In this document: positions 25,700 through 32,396 of the stretch, one piece after another | How positions within the stretch are numbered: position 1 is the first letter of the stretch | Layout: each line of letters opens with the position of its first letter | Assembly: GCF_001940245.1 (NCBI RefSeq) | Contig: NZ_MJIG01000004.1 | Span: forward strand, 744,001 to 808,000 | Length of the DNA stretch: 64,000 bases | Origin: Anaerostipes sp. 992a | Lineage (GTDB): Bacteria > Bacillota > Clostridia > Lachnospirales > Lachnospiraceae | Direction of reading: 5' to 3' | The notes under the pieces: generated by a model | What the model was told of the DNA's origin: nothing | Database searches by the model: none | What the model saw: the letters and a program-made list of their open reading frames with translations, nothing else | Translations under genes and position numbers: made by a program

Positions 25700-26683
25700 A
25701 TGAAACGTTTACCTAAATATACGCCTGCGGAAGTACGGAATGATCCATACGGATTTACTTACAAAGAAATGTCGGAAGTTATTGGCGAGAATGAAGCAAA
25801 AGCCTTATATGAAGAATTATATAAGCAATTACCACGCAAAAAAAATCTATCAATGTTGGTAAAAAATATTTGCAAAAGCAGTGATACTGAAAAGTATGTT
25901 TACGAACTGAAAGACAACAAATACATTGAAACGGTTTTTATCAAGCGGCGAGATGGTGGAACTGTTTGCGTGAGCACACGAGTCGGTTGTCCTGTTGGTT
26001 GTATTTTTTGTGAGTCCGGGCGAAATGGCTTTGTTCGTAATCTAACATCGTCAGAAATCGTACAACAGATTATATTGTTGCGTCGAAAAGTAAACCGTAT
26101 CGTTTTTATGGGTATGGGAGAGCCTTTATTCAATTATGACAACTTGATAAAAGCAATCCATATTCTCCGAGATAGATATGGGCTCAACTTTCCAACCGAC
26201 GGCATTACCATATCAACAGTTGGTCCGGTCGATCAATTAAAAAAATTGCGCGAGGAACATCTTAAAATTCAGTTGACAATATCTTTACACGCAGCAACAC
26301 AATCTGCAAGAAATCGTATTATTCCTCACATGCGCATATATGCTATTGAAGATGTTGTTAAGCAAGCCTTATCCTATTCTGAAAGGCATAATCGCAAAAT
26401 TGTCTTTGCGTATTTGCTTTTACCGGGTATAAATGACCGGCCCTCAGATGTAAGACAACTTGCAAAATGGTTTCGGGGCAAAAAAGTTATGATTAACGTG
26501 TTACAATACAACCCAACAAGCAATTCAAGAATTAAAGCACCACAGAAACGGGAAATAGTTGCATTCAAACATCAATTAGAGCAAGCAGGACTTGAAGTTA
26601 CTATGAGAGTTTCTCATGGCAGAAAGATTAACGCGGCTTGTGGACAGTTAGCTAACACATATAATAAATTCAAAAAAAAATGA
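25700..26683 (+). CDS. RlmN/Cfr-family radical SAM 23S rRNA A2503 methyltransferase-like protein
   Basis: A 327-residue protein. The radical SAM cluster motif is CPVGCIFC within VCVSTRVGCPVGCIFCESG; GMGEP follows; the C-terminus has INAACGQL, whose cysteine is the methyl-carrying residue in RlmN and Cfr. The first cysteine of VCVSTRVG corresponds to the second catalytic cysteine. The family methylates A2503 at C2 (RlmN, housekeeping) or C8 (Cfr, resistance to phenicols, lincosamides, oxazolidinones, pleuromutilins, streptogramin A). The N-terminus is short and unlike either in my memory, so assignment within the family is open. Location behind an arrest-type leader on a mobile element favours a resistance role. 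Confidence 0.8.
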   Translation: MKRLPKYTPAEVRNDPYGFTYKEMSEVIGENEAKALYEELYKQLPRKKNLSMLVKNICKSSDTEKYVYELKDNKYIETVFIKRRDGGTVCVSTRVGCPVGCIFCESGRNGFVRNLTSSEIVQQIILLRRKVNRIVFMGMGEPLFNYDNLIKAIHILRDRYGLNFPTDGITISTVGPVDQLKKLREEHLKIQLTISLHAATQSARNRIIPHMRIYAIEDVVKQALSYSERHNRKIVFAYLLLPGINDRPSDVRQLAKWFRGKKVMINVLQYNPTSNSRIKAPQKREIVAFKHQLEQAGLEVTMRVSHGRKINAACGQLANTYNKFKKK

Positions 26684-26689
26684 TTAAAA

Positions 26690-27172
26690 GTGCCAGACGC
26701 ATAGACGCAGAGCCGATAACGCATTACCCGATTGGTTACGGCAGATGTTGCCATCTCTGCAATACGAGACATACTCAAACTTATTGATTGTTCGCCCCTT
26801 TGCTCCATCACCATTACCGAGACTTCTTCGCTACTATGGGCTCTGCTGACTTCTCACAGTTCGTTGTTACTAGGCAAATGAAACCTCTGTGAGACCTCCA
26901 CGCTTAAGGTGTGCGCTCTTTCTCTCCATATATCCGCCGCATTTACTCTGCTACTACAAATGTGGTAGTTATTAGACTTCGTTGTTTTCAGCCAACTTAT
27001 CTCTCGTAGCCTAGCCTTATATGCGATTTCTGTCCGTCGGACCAGAGATTTGCTTACAGCTTCCTTCAGATTCCACCTCACGGTGGACACCCTTGCTGTT
27101 CGGCTATACATTTCCCACTACCTGGGCATGTTCGGGACTTGCACCCATTAGAGCGCGCCCATGGCGCGCAAA
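26690..27172 (-). pseudogene. Group II intron, 5' fragment
   Basis: On the minus strand the sequence starts GCGCGCC and continues with CTAATGGGTGCAAGTCCC, then a long structured stretch typical of intron domains I-IV. The start of the reverse transcriptase frame reads MVMEQRGEQSISLSMSRI and is cut after about 40 codons by the join to element B at 26690. The 3' part and domains V-VI are absent from the window. The 5' end lies right after a terminator hairpin, as in introns that target terminators. Confidence 0.75.
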
Positions 27173-27175
27173 CTG

Positions 27176-27200
27176 AAAAAAGCCGCCTGTGTTCGGCGGC
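27176..27200 (-). terminator. Terminator downstream of traG remnant, intron target
   Basis: On the minus strand, GCCGCC-gaacaca-GGCGGC is followed by TTTTTTC. The group II intron begins within 5-8 bases after the T tract. Confidence 0.8.
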
Positions 27201-27241
27201 TGCGTCCTCGCGCTGCTTAAACTGCTGCGGCGCGGCGGTAT

Positions 27242-27346
27242 TCAGTTGTCATTTTTGTAAGGGTTGATACGCTGCGGCTTCCTGCCACGCTCCAAGTAGG
27301 GGCGCGTACCATATAGCCCGTGTTTACAGTTCGGATAGATTACCAC
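27242..27346 (-). CDS. Possible very small basic protein after traG
   Basis: A 34-codon frame, VVIYPNCKHGLYGTRPYLER..., immediately after the traG stop. The GTG at 27346 lies within the GGGAGGTG itself, so the start is uncertain. It may be a real small gene of the element or chance. Confidence 0.3.
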   Translation of the reverse strand: MVIYPNCKHGLYGTRPYLERGRKPQRINPYKNDN

Positions 27347-27352
27347 CTCCCT

Positions 27353-28290
27353 TTACGGTGCTGCGTCCTCCTGTACGTCGATTTCGTAGTAGTCAAATAC
27401 TTCGTCCGGCTTTACGATAGCGGGGCGGCGTTTGATATGCTTTTCCATGTCAAAGGCGTTTTTCGGGTCTGCGTCGGACAGGTACTTGTATTTCGGGTGC
27501 TTCGTGATGTCGTACTTATCAGAGAAGAACGGGCGCACACCTCTAAGCTGCAAGATACATTTCCCGCCGTCCATGACCGCGATTTCGTCCTGCGTCATAA
27601 GCTCTTTGCCTAACTTCTGATAGTTCAGCCCATGCGAAAGCTCCCGCCCTCTGGTTTCGGAAGTGTTGAAGCTGTCAATCGTTTCTTTGCCTAAGATTTC
27701 CGATATTTCTTTGAGCGTCGTTTTTTCCTTGCCGCCCAAGAAAAGGGTCGTGTCGCAGTTGCCGACTATGGTATCGGCGTTGTCCTTGTAGATTGCCTTT
27801 AGCTGCGACTGTGATTGCAAAATAATAGAAGCCGATATTTCGCGGCTTCGTATGGTCGCTATGAGCTTTTCAAACTTCGGGATTTGACCGATATTCGCAA
27901 ATTCATCTAACAGGCAGCGCACATGAACAGGCAGCCGCCCGCCGTAAACATCGTCGGCTTTGTCGCATAACAAGTTGAAAAGCTGCGTGTAGAGAATGGA
28001 AACAACAAAATTGAAAGTGTCGTCGGTGTCGGAGATGATAACGAACAATGCCGTTTTTCTATCTCCCAAAGTGTCAAGCTCCATTTCGTCGGTTTCCATG
28101 AGTTCGCGCAGTTCCCGTATGTCAAAGGGGGCTAACCTTGCGCCGCAGGAAATAAGGATTGACTTTGCCGTTTTGCCTGCCGCAAGTTTGTACTTCTTGT
28201 ACTGCTTGACCGCAAAATGTTCCGGGTCTTTTTCTTCCAGACGTTCAAACATGAGGTCTACCGGTGATGTTGTATAAATAAAGTTGACAC
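27353..28290 (-). pseudogene. traG/virD4 coupling protein, N-terminal half deleted
   Basis: About 310 codons match the C-terminal part of the TraG/VirD4 coupling ATPase: TSPVDLMFERLEEKDPEHF, ALFVIISDTDDTFNFVVS, VRCLLDEFANIGQIPKFEKL (Walker B) and ASIILQSQSQLKAIY. The membrane anchors and the P-loop are missing; upstream the frame joins pcfB around 28265-28300. Full-length relatives have about 600 residues. Without the P-loop the protein cannot couple the relaxosome to the channel. Confidence 0.9.
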
Positions 28291-28401
28291 CTTCTTCATC
28301 TGTGCAAGCAGCGTTTTCATAGCCTTTTGAAGTGTCTGCGCGGTCAGCTTCCCGGTCTTGATGTAAAGGGCTATGGTCTTTTCGTTGATTTCATCTTGCA
28401 T
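28258..28401 (-). pseudogene. pcfB (DUF3801) 5' fragment fused to traG
   Basis: The first about 37 codons, MQDEINEKTIALYIKTGKLT and on to LLAQMKK, are the start of PcfB, an accessory protein of the coupling complex. Then 10 foreign codons (VSTLFIQHHR) come from the traG DNA in a shifted frame, then a stop. GGAGGAC precedes the ATG. A single deletion explains both fragments. Confidence 0.8.
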
Positions 28402-28472
28402 TTACCGTCCTCCTTTCGCGGTAGTCTGATAGTGTTAGGGTGGTACGCCGCTGCGGTAGCCGCCCATAAGCT

Positions 28473-28697
28473 TTAGATACGGACGCGCAAGCCGTTCAAA
28501 TCCTCGGCGCGGATACCCACAAGGTACCATTCCTGCGCCGCGCTCATTTCAATGCGGGTCGGCTTCCATTTGCCGCCTGTGAATACGTCGAAACACTCTC
28601 CGCAATGCAAGCCGCCGTAATAGTCGGCAATGTCAAAGCGAATGTCGTAGCGGTCGGTCTGTTCGTCAAAAATCAAAGCTCCTGTTTTCTGTGCCAT
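28473..28697 (-). CDS. DUF5348 family protein
   Basis: A 74-residue protein, MAQKTGALIFDEQTDRYDIR..., with YYGGLHCGECFDVFTGGKW and a C-terminal W-Y-L-V-G segment, matching DUF5348 of Tn1549-like elements. AAAGGAGG precedes the ATG. Element B lacks this gene between its replication protein and pcfB. Function unknown. Confidence 0.8.
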   Translation of the reverse strand: MAQKTGALIFDEQTDRYDIRFDIADYYGGLHCGECFDVFTGGKWKPTRIEMSAAQEWYLVGIRAEDLNGLRVRI

Positions 28698-28711
28698 GTG
28701 GTAATCCTCCT

Positions 28712-29632
28712 TTAGATTTTGCCTGTCGCCATGTCGTGAGCGACAAGGGCGGTATAGTAGCTGTCAATGGTATTCGGCGCATTGAACAGCACCGCTTTAA
28801 GGTACTGTTTGATGTTGCGGATTTTGGTGGTATTCTCTTTCATGCAGTCAAAGACAAATTCAATGTGACTGCTGTTGAGCTTCATAAACTTTGCCTTGAC
28901 AAGCTCTGCCGGGTAATCGTCCCCGGCGATACGGATTGTCTTTCTCTTGCTGCATACCGTTTCAAGGATAATCGAAACAATTTCGTCCAGACGGTCTTTG
29001 TCTACCTGCCCGTAGCGTACAAAATGGTCGTACTCGATATTGTCCTTGATGATTTCCTCATAAACGCTGTATGCGTCTGTCGCTTCCTTTCGTTTCCGTT
29101 CCGGCGGCTCTGCCGCTTCCCCGTCGTAAGGCAAGGGATTTAGGGAATGGATAGGAATGGAATCGGTACTTGATAAATCTATATTTGATTTTTCTTTTTT
29201 GGGTAAGTTAGTCTTTTGTATATCTTTATTTAATTGCGTTGGATTTTCCAACGTAGGTTTTTTCTGCGTAGGTTTTTCCAACGTTGGATTATCCAATGTT
29301 GGATTTTCCAATGTAGGTAAATCCGATACAGGCGGGGTCTGCGGCTGCTCAAAAATCACATAATCTGCGCCGCGCAAGCGTCCTTTCTCGTCGCGTTCCC
29401 TTGAACGCACGATATACCCGGCGCGTTCCAGTTCCTTAACGGCTTCCCGGATAGCGTCGATTTTCTCCCGGTTGATAAAGGACAGCCCCGCAAGGGTATA
29501 GTCCCAATCCTCCGGCAAGGACAGCATTTGCGATAGCAGCCCCTTTGCCTTTAGGGATAGCTCTTTGTTCCGTAGGTGGTGGTTGCTCATAACCGTATAG
29601 CCCTTGTTGCGCTCCACTCTGAAAACTGCCAT
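28712..29632 (-). CDS. HTH replication-initiator-like protein (DUF6017 type), ICE A copy
   Basis: A 306-residue protein starting MAVFRVERNKGYTVMSNHHL (ATG at 29632, AAGGAG upstream), with the same winged helix and C-terminal domain as the element B copy. The linker carries PTLENPTLDNPTLEKPTQKK instead of the longer tract in element B. The two genes lie in opposite orientation 8 kb apart and are long enough for homologous inversion of everything between them. Confidence 0.85.
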   Translation of the reverse strand: MAVFRVERNKGYTVMSNHHLRNKELSLKAKGLLSQMLSLPEDWDYTLAGLSFINREKIDAIREAVKELERAGYIVRSRERDEKGRLRGADYVIFEQPQTPPVSDLPTLENPTLDNPTLEKPTQKKPTLENPTQLNKDIQKTNLPKKEKSNIDLSSTDSIPIHSLNPLPYDGEAAEPPERKRKEATDAYSVYEEIIKDNIEYDHFVRYGQVDKDRLDEIVSIILETVCSKRKTIRIAGDDYPAELVKAKFMKLNSSHIEFVFDCMKENTTKIRNIKQYLKAVLFNAPNTIDSYYTALVAHDMATGKI

Positions 29633-29781
29633 AGCTTCATCACTCCTTTGCTGCATACCTGTTACGCAATAGAAACGCGATTTTGAGGGTTTAGGTATCA
29701 ATCCCTTATCCGCTGAAAACCGCGTCCGCAAAGCCGCGTAAATCAAGGGCTTTTCCATGCCTACTGCGTAACAAAGGGCAT

Positions 29782-29830
29782 GAAAAAAGCGGCGTTCCTG
29801 TTCTTCCTTGTGGGAAGTGAGAAACGCCGC
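29782..29830 (-). terminator. Terminator after the first gene of ICE A
   Basis: On the minus strand, GGCGGCGTTT pairs with AACGCCGC and is followed by TTTTTTCATG, directly after the stop of the 120-residue gene. Confidence 0.75.
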
Positions 29831-29842
29831 CTGTGCGGTGCG

Positions 29843-30205
29843 TTATTCTGCTTCTTCGGCTATGAGGTCTTGTATGACTTCGCCAAAGTCTGCCGTAAAG
29901 GAAAAAATGAAGTATTCCAAAACGGCGGGGTCTGCGTCCATAGGCTCGGCTTCCTCGGAAAAGGGCAAGCCCATAAGCCCATAGAGCATTTTTATGATTT
30001 TGAACAGCTTCCCCCGGTCGGCGGGGGTGTTCATGGTAACAAGTACGTCGGTCAAGCGGTTTACGGTTTCCATGTCGCCGCCTGTCGTTACCCATACCAT
30101 TTCTGCGAATGGCTGCGTGATTGCTCCGGTTACAAGGTTTACCTTATCCTTGCTGATTTCGCCGGACGGGAGTATAATACCCTTGTCTAAAAGTACGTTT
30201 TTCAT
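29843..30205 (-). CDS. Conserved hypothetical protein at the ICE A edge
   Basis: A 120-residue soluble acidic protein, MKNVLLDKGIILPSGEISKD..., with a start supported by AGGAGGACGAC. It begins the minus-strand element operon. I recognise it only as the kind of small protein at the edge of these elements; no domain. Confidence 0.7.
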   Translation of the reverse strand: MKNVLLDKGIILPSGEISKDKVNLVTGAITQPFAEMVWVTTGGDMETVNRLTDVLVTMNTPADRGKLFKIIKMLYGLMGLPFSEEAEPMDADPAVLEYFIFSFTADFGEVIQDLIAEEAE

Positions 30206-30460
30206 GTCGTCCTCCTATAATTTGTGGTGCCAAAATGGTGCCCGGTCTTACAAAATCATCTTATACGGAGATATGGCAAGATAAATGACGATATGCAGAA
30301 AACCTTGATTTTAAGCCATTTTCACAAGGTTTTATAAACACTTGCGCGGGCTTATAAGAAGATTTCCGTCTATCAAATCAATAAAAAAGAACGGAAGTAT
30401 TTCAGCAAGGCAATATTTGGAAGAGCTTTTTACAATCACTTACATGGTTTGCTCTCAGTC
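30206..30460. other. ICE A to chromosome boundary region, no gene
   Basis: GC drops across this stretch. It should contain the element's outer end, but no att duplication could be recognised without the other end. A hairpin TTCCGT...ACGGAA lies at about 30364-30397. Confidence 0.4.
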
Positions 30461-30779
30461 AGAAAATCTTTGCAGAAAGCAACGCTTTCTGCCGTCCATC
30501 AGAGCAAATGGGGAGAAGCTTGCTTAAGAACCATTTGCAGATGGGCGGCATATAAGATTTTCGTCTGGTCCCTACCACGAGAGCGCTAAAAGCGAAGCGG
30601 CTGTGGCGAGTGGCAAAAACGCAAAGCATGTTAGGGATTGTTAAGCTCTGGAAACCTGATTGCCGGCTGAAATGATTCCGTTCTCATCGCTTGCATCTGT
30701 ATTCCAGAAAACCCGCATTTAGGCTACCTAAGTAGAACAAAAAAGCCATACAAAACTACATTTTGCATGGCTTTTTTTC
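30461..30779 (+). ncRNA. Candidate structured noncoding RNA
   Basis: Three closed domains can be drawn. Domain 1: GAAAATCTT (30462) with AAGATTTTC (30554), containing GCAGAAAG-caacg-CTTTCTGC and a compound stem CCATC/GCAAATGG with CCATTTGC/ATGG. Domain 2: TCCCTA (30569) with TAGGGA (30632), containing CCAC/GTGG and GCGCT/AGCG. Domain 3: CTGGAA (30648) with TTCCAG (30702). A terminator follows at 30739-30778. No reading frame or ribosome site is present. I cannot assign it to a known RNA family; the strand is inferred from the terminator, which also works the other way. Confidence 0.5.
30739..30778. terminator. Bidirectional terminator between candidate RNA and mrp
   Basis: AAAAAAGCCAT and ATGGCTTTTTTT pair with an inner CAAAA/TTTTG segment. 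It ends mrp on the minus strand and could end the candidate RNA on the plus strand. Confidence 0.8.
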
Positions 30780-31597
30780 TATTCCTGTGATTTTAATAAA
30801 TCTACAATTCCATCCACATAAATCTGATCCAATTCTTCGATTCTTCCCTCATCACATGCACTGGCAAGTGCCGGGTCGATCGGAAGTTTTGCCAGCACTG
30901 GCAACTGATATTGAGCACCGATTTCCTCGATATGGCTTTCTCCGAATACCTTGATCTGCTTGCCACAGTCCGGACAAGTCAGATAACTCATATTCTCTAC
31001 CAATCCAAGAATTGGCACATTCATCATCTTCGCCATATTCACTGCTTTTTCCACAATCATTCCAACTAATTCCTGTGGAGATGCAACAATAATAATGCCA
31101 TCCAGTGGCAATGACTGGAATACCGTTAATGGTACATCACCGGTTCCCGGAGGCATATCAACAAACATATAGTCAATATTCTGCCATAAAGTCTCACTCC
31201 AGAACTGTTTGATTACATTACCTAATACAGGTCCTCTCCATAATACTGGGGTTGTCTCATTGTCTAATAATAAGTTAATGGATACAACTTCAATTCCACG
31301 AGGTGTTGCTGCTGGAACGATCAATCCGTCTGCAGTTCCAAATAACTGTTCATGAAGTCCAAATCCCTTTGGAATAGACGGACCAGTAATATCTGCATCC
31401 AACACACCCACCTTATAGCCTGCACGATTCATTCCGCATGCCATTAAAGAAGTAGTCATGGACTTTCCAACGCCACCTTTTCCACTGACAACTCCGATTA
31501 CTTTTTTTACACTGCTTCTTTCATGCAGATGAAAATGATTATCTCTTTCTGAACAATTCTCACCGCATGAGCTACAATCATGTGAACATGAACTCAT
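30779..31597 (-). CDS. Mrp/NBP35-family Fe-S cluster carrier ATPase
   Basis: A 272-residue protein starting MSSCSHDCSSCGENCSERDN (ATG at 31597, GGAGG 8 bases upstream). The Cys-rich N-terminus is followed by the deviant P-loop VVSGKGGVGKSMTTSLMA, the switch DMPPGTGD and the C-terminal cluster-binding CPDC in SYLTCPDCGKQ. It forms a dimer that carries and transfers [4Fe-4S] clusters in the cytoplasm. Same strand as rpe, 18 bases after its stop, so one transcript is likely. Unrelated to the neighbouring mobile element. Confidence 0.92.
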   Translation of the reverse strand: MSSCSHDCSSCGENCSERDNHFHLHERSSVKKVIGVVSGKGGVGKSMTTSLMACGMNRAGYKVGVLDADITGPSIPKGFGLHEQLFGTADGLIVPAATPRGIEVVSINLLLDNETTPVLWRGPVLGNVIKQFWSETLWQNIDYMFVDMPPGTGDVPLTVFQSLPLDGIIIVASPQELVGMIVEKAVNMAKMMNVPILGLVENMSYLTCPDCGKQIKVFGESHIEEIGAQYQLPVLAKLPIDPALASACDEGRIEELDQIYVDGIVDLLKSQE

Positions 31598-31615
31598 TTT
31601 GATTTCCTCCAACTT

Positions 31616-32272
31616 TTATTCTGACATATTTTTTAATAATGCTGCTGCATTATCTTCAATGTTACCATCAAATACTGCTGAGCCAGCTACGAATACATTG
31701 GCACCACATTCTTTTACATGGGCAACATTATCTGCTTTGATTCCACCATCAACCTGAATATCAACGTTCAAGCCTTTTGCGTCGATCAACTCTCTCAACT
31801 CTTTGATCTTCCGATCACAATATGGGATATAAGATTGTCCGCCATATCCTGGATTTACCGTCATGATCAATACCATATCTACTTCTTCTAATACATAATC
31901 TAACTGTGAAAGTGGCGTACCAGGGTTAAGAGCAACACCTGCCTTCACTCCATGGCTTTTGATCTGCTGAATTACACGATCCAGATGTGTACATGCTTCT
32001 GCATGGACCGTGATCATATCAGCACCAGCTGCTACAAACTCATCGATGTATTTTCCCGGATCCACGATCATCAGATGTACATCAAAGAACATGCCTGTGA
32101 TCTTTCGAAGTGCCTTTATAACCGGGAAACCAAAAGAAATATTTGGTACAAAGCTTCCATCCATAACATCGATATGCAGCCACTGTGCGCCTGACTGTTC
32201 TACATGCTTAACATCCTCGCCCAGTTTATTAAAATCTGCTGATAAAATTGATGGTGATAAAATATATTCCAT
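31616..32272 (-). CDS. rpe: Ribulose-phosphate 3-epimerase
   Basis: A 218-residue TIM-barrel enzyme of typical length. Motifs: SPSILSADFNKLGEDVK, LHIDVMDGSFVPNISFG (metal histidine and aspartate), FDVHLMI, VLIMTVNPGYGGQSYIP and DIQVDGGIKADN. It interconverts ribulose-5-P and xylulose-5-P in the pentose phosphate pathway. Followed by mrp in the same operon. Confidence 0.96.
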   Translation of the reverse strand: MEYILSPSILSADFNKLGEDVKHVEQSGAQWLHIDVMDGSFVPNISFGFPVIKALRKITGMFFDVHLMIVDPGKYIDEFVAAGADMITVHAEACTHLDRVIQQIKSHGVKAGVALNPGTPLSQLDYVLEEVDMVLIMTVNPGYGGQSYIPYCDRKIKELRELIDAKGLNVDIQVDGGIKADNVAHVKECGANVFVAGSAVFDGNIEDNAAALLKNMSE

Positions 32273-32322
32273 AACTTCTTTTCTCCTTTTTGCTTGATAT
32301 TTCTATTATACCAAATACAAGC

Positions 32323-32361
32323 AAAAAAGCCAGACTCAAATGCCTTGAATCTGGCTTTTTC
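32323..32361 (-). terminator. Terminator of nifJ
   Basis: On the minus strand, AAAGCCAGA pairs with TCTGGCTTT over a 15-base loop and continues as TTTTT, 36 bases after the nifJ stop. Confidence 0.85.
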
Positions 32362-32396
32362 TTATTACTTACATTTTATGAAAACAAAATTCTAAA

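Larger units (their letters stand above)
19204..26689. mobile_element. Element B: deletion derivative of a second Tn1549-like element
   Basis: Genes typical of Tn1549-like elements (HTH replication protein, PcfB start, ArdC/YodL protein, TTRAP, relaxase, MobC, XRE) lie in the reverse orientation to ICE A. One deletion fuses the 13th codon of pcfB to the middle of the ArdC-like gene, removing the whole secretion module. No integrase or excisionase is seen. The right side carries a plus-strand cargo and ends at the broken group II intron. Boundaries are approximate. Confidence 0.7.
1..30205. mobile_element. Tn1549-like conjugative element (ICE A), interrupted and partly deleted
   Basis: Minus-strand genes at both ends belong to one Tn1549-type conjugation module in the usual order: HTH replication protein, DUF5348, PcfB, TraG, then Maff2, TrbL, PrgI, VirB4, methylase and CD1108-like protein. 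The block is split between traG (27353) and the maff2 3' end (6180) by about 21 kb of other mobile DNA. The relaxase, topoisomerase and integrase ends expected of the family lie to the left of the window or are lost. The right boundary is not resolved; the last element gene starts at 30205. The deletion through pcfB-traG implies it cannot transfer itself. Confidence 0.85.

Noticed and set aside
26854-27111. 85-codon minus-strand frame MYSRTARVSTVRWN...
   Set aside because: It lies wholly inside the group II intron ribozyme region and has no ribosome site.
30342-30527. 61-codon frame MRGLIRRFPSIKSIKK...
   Set aside because: No ribosome site, and it runs into the self-complementary stems of the candidate RNA.
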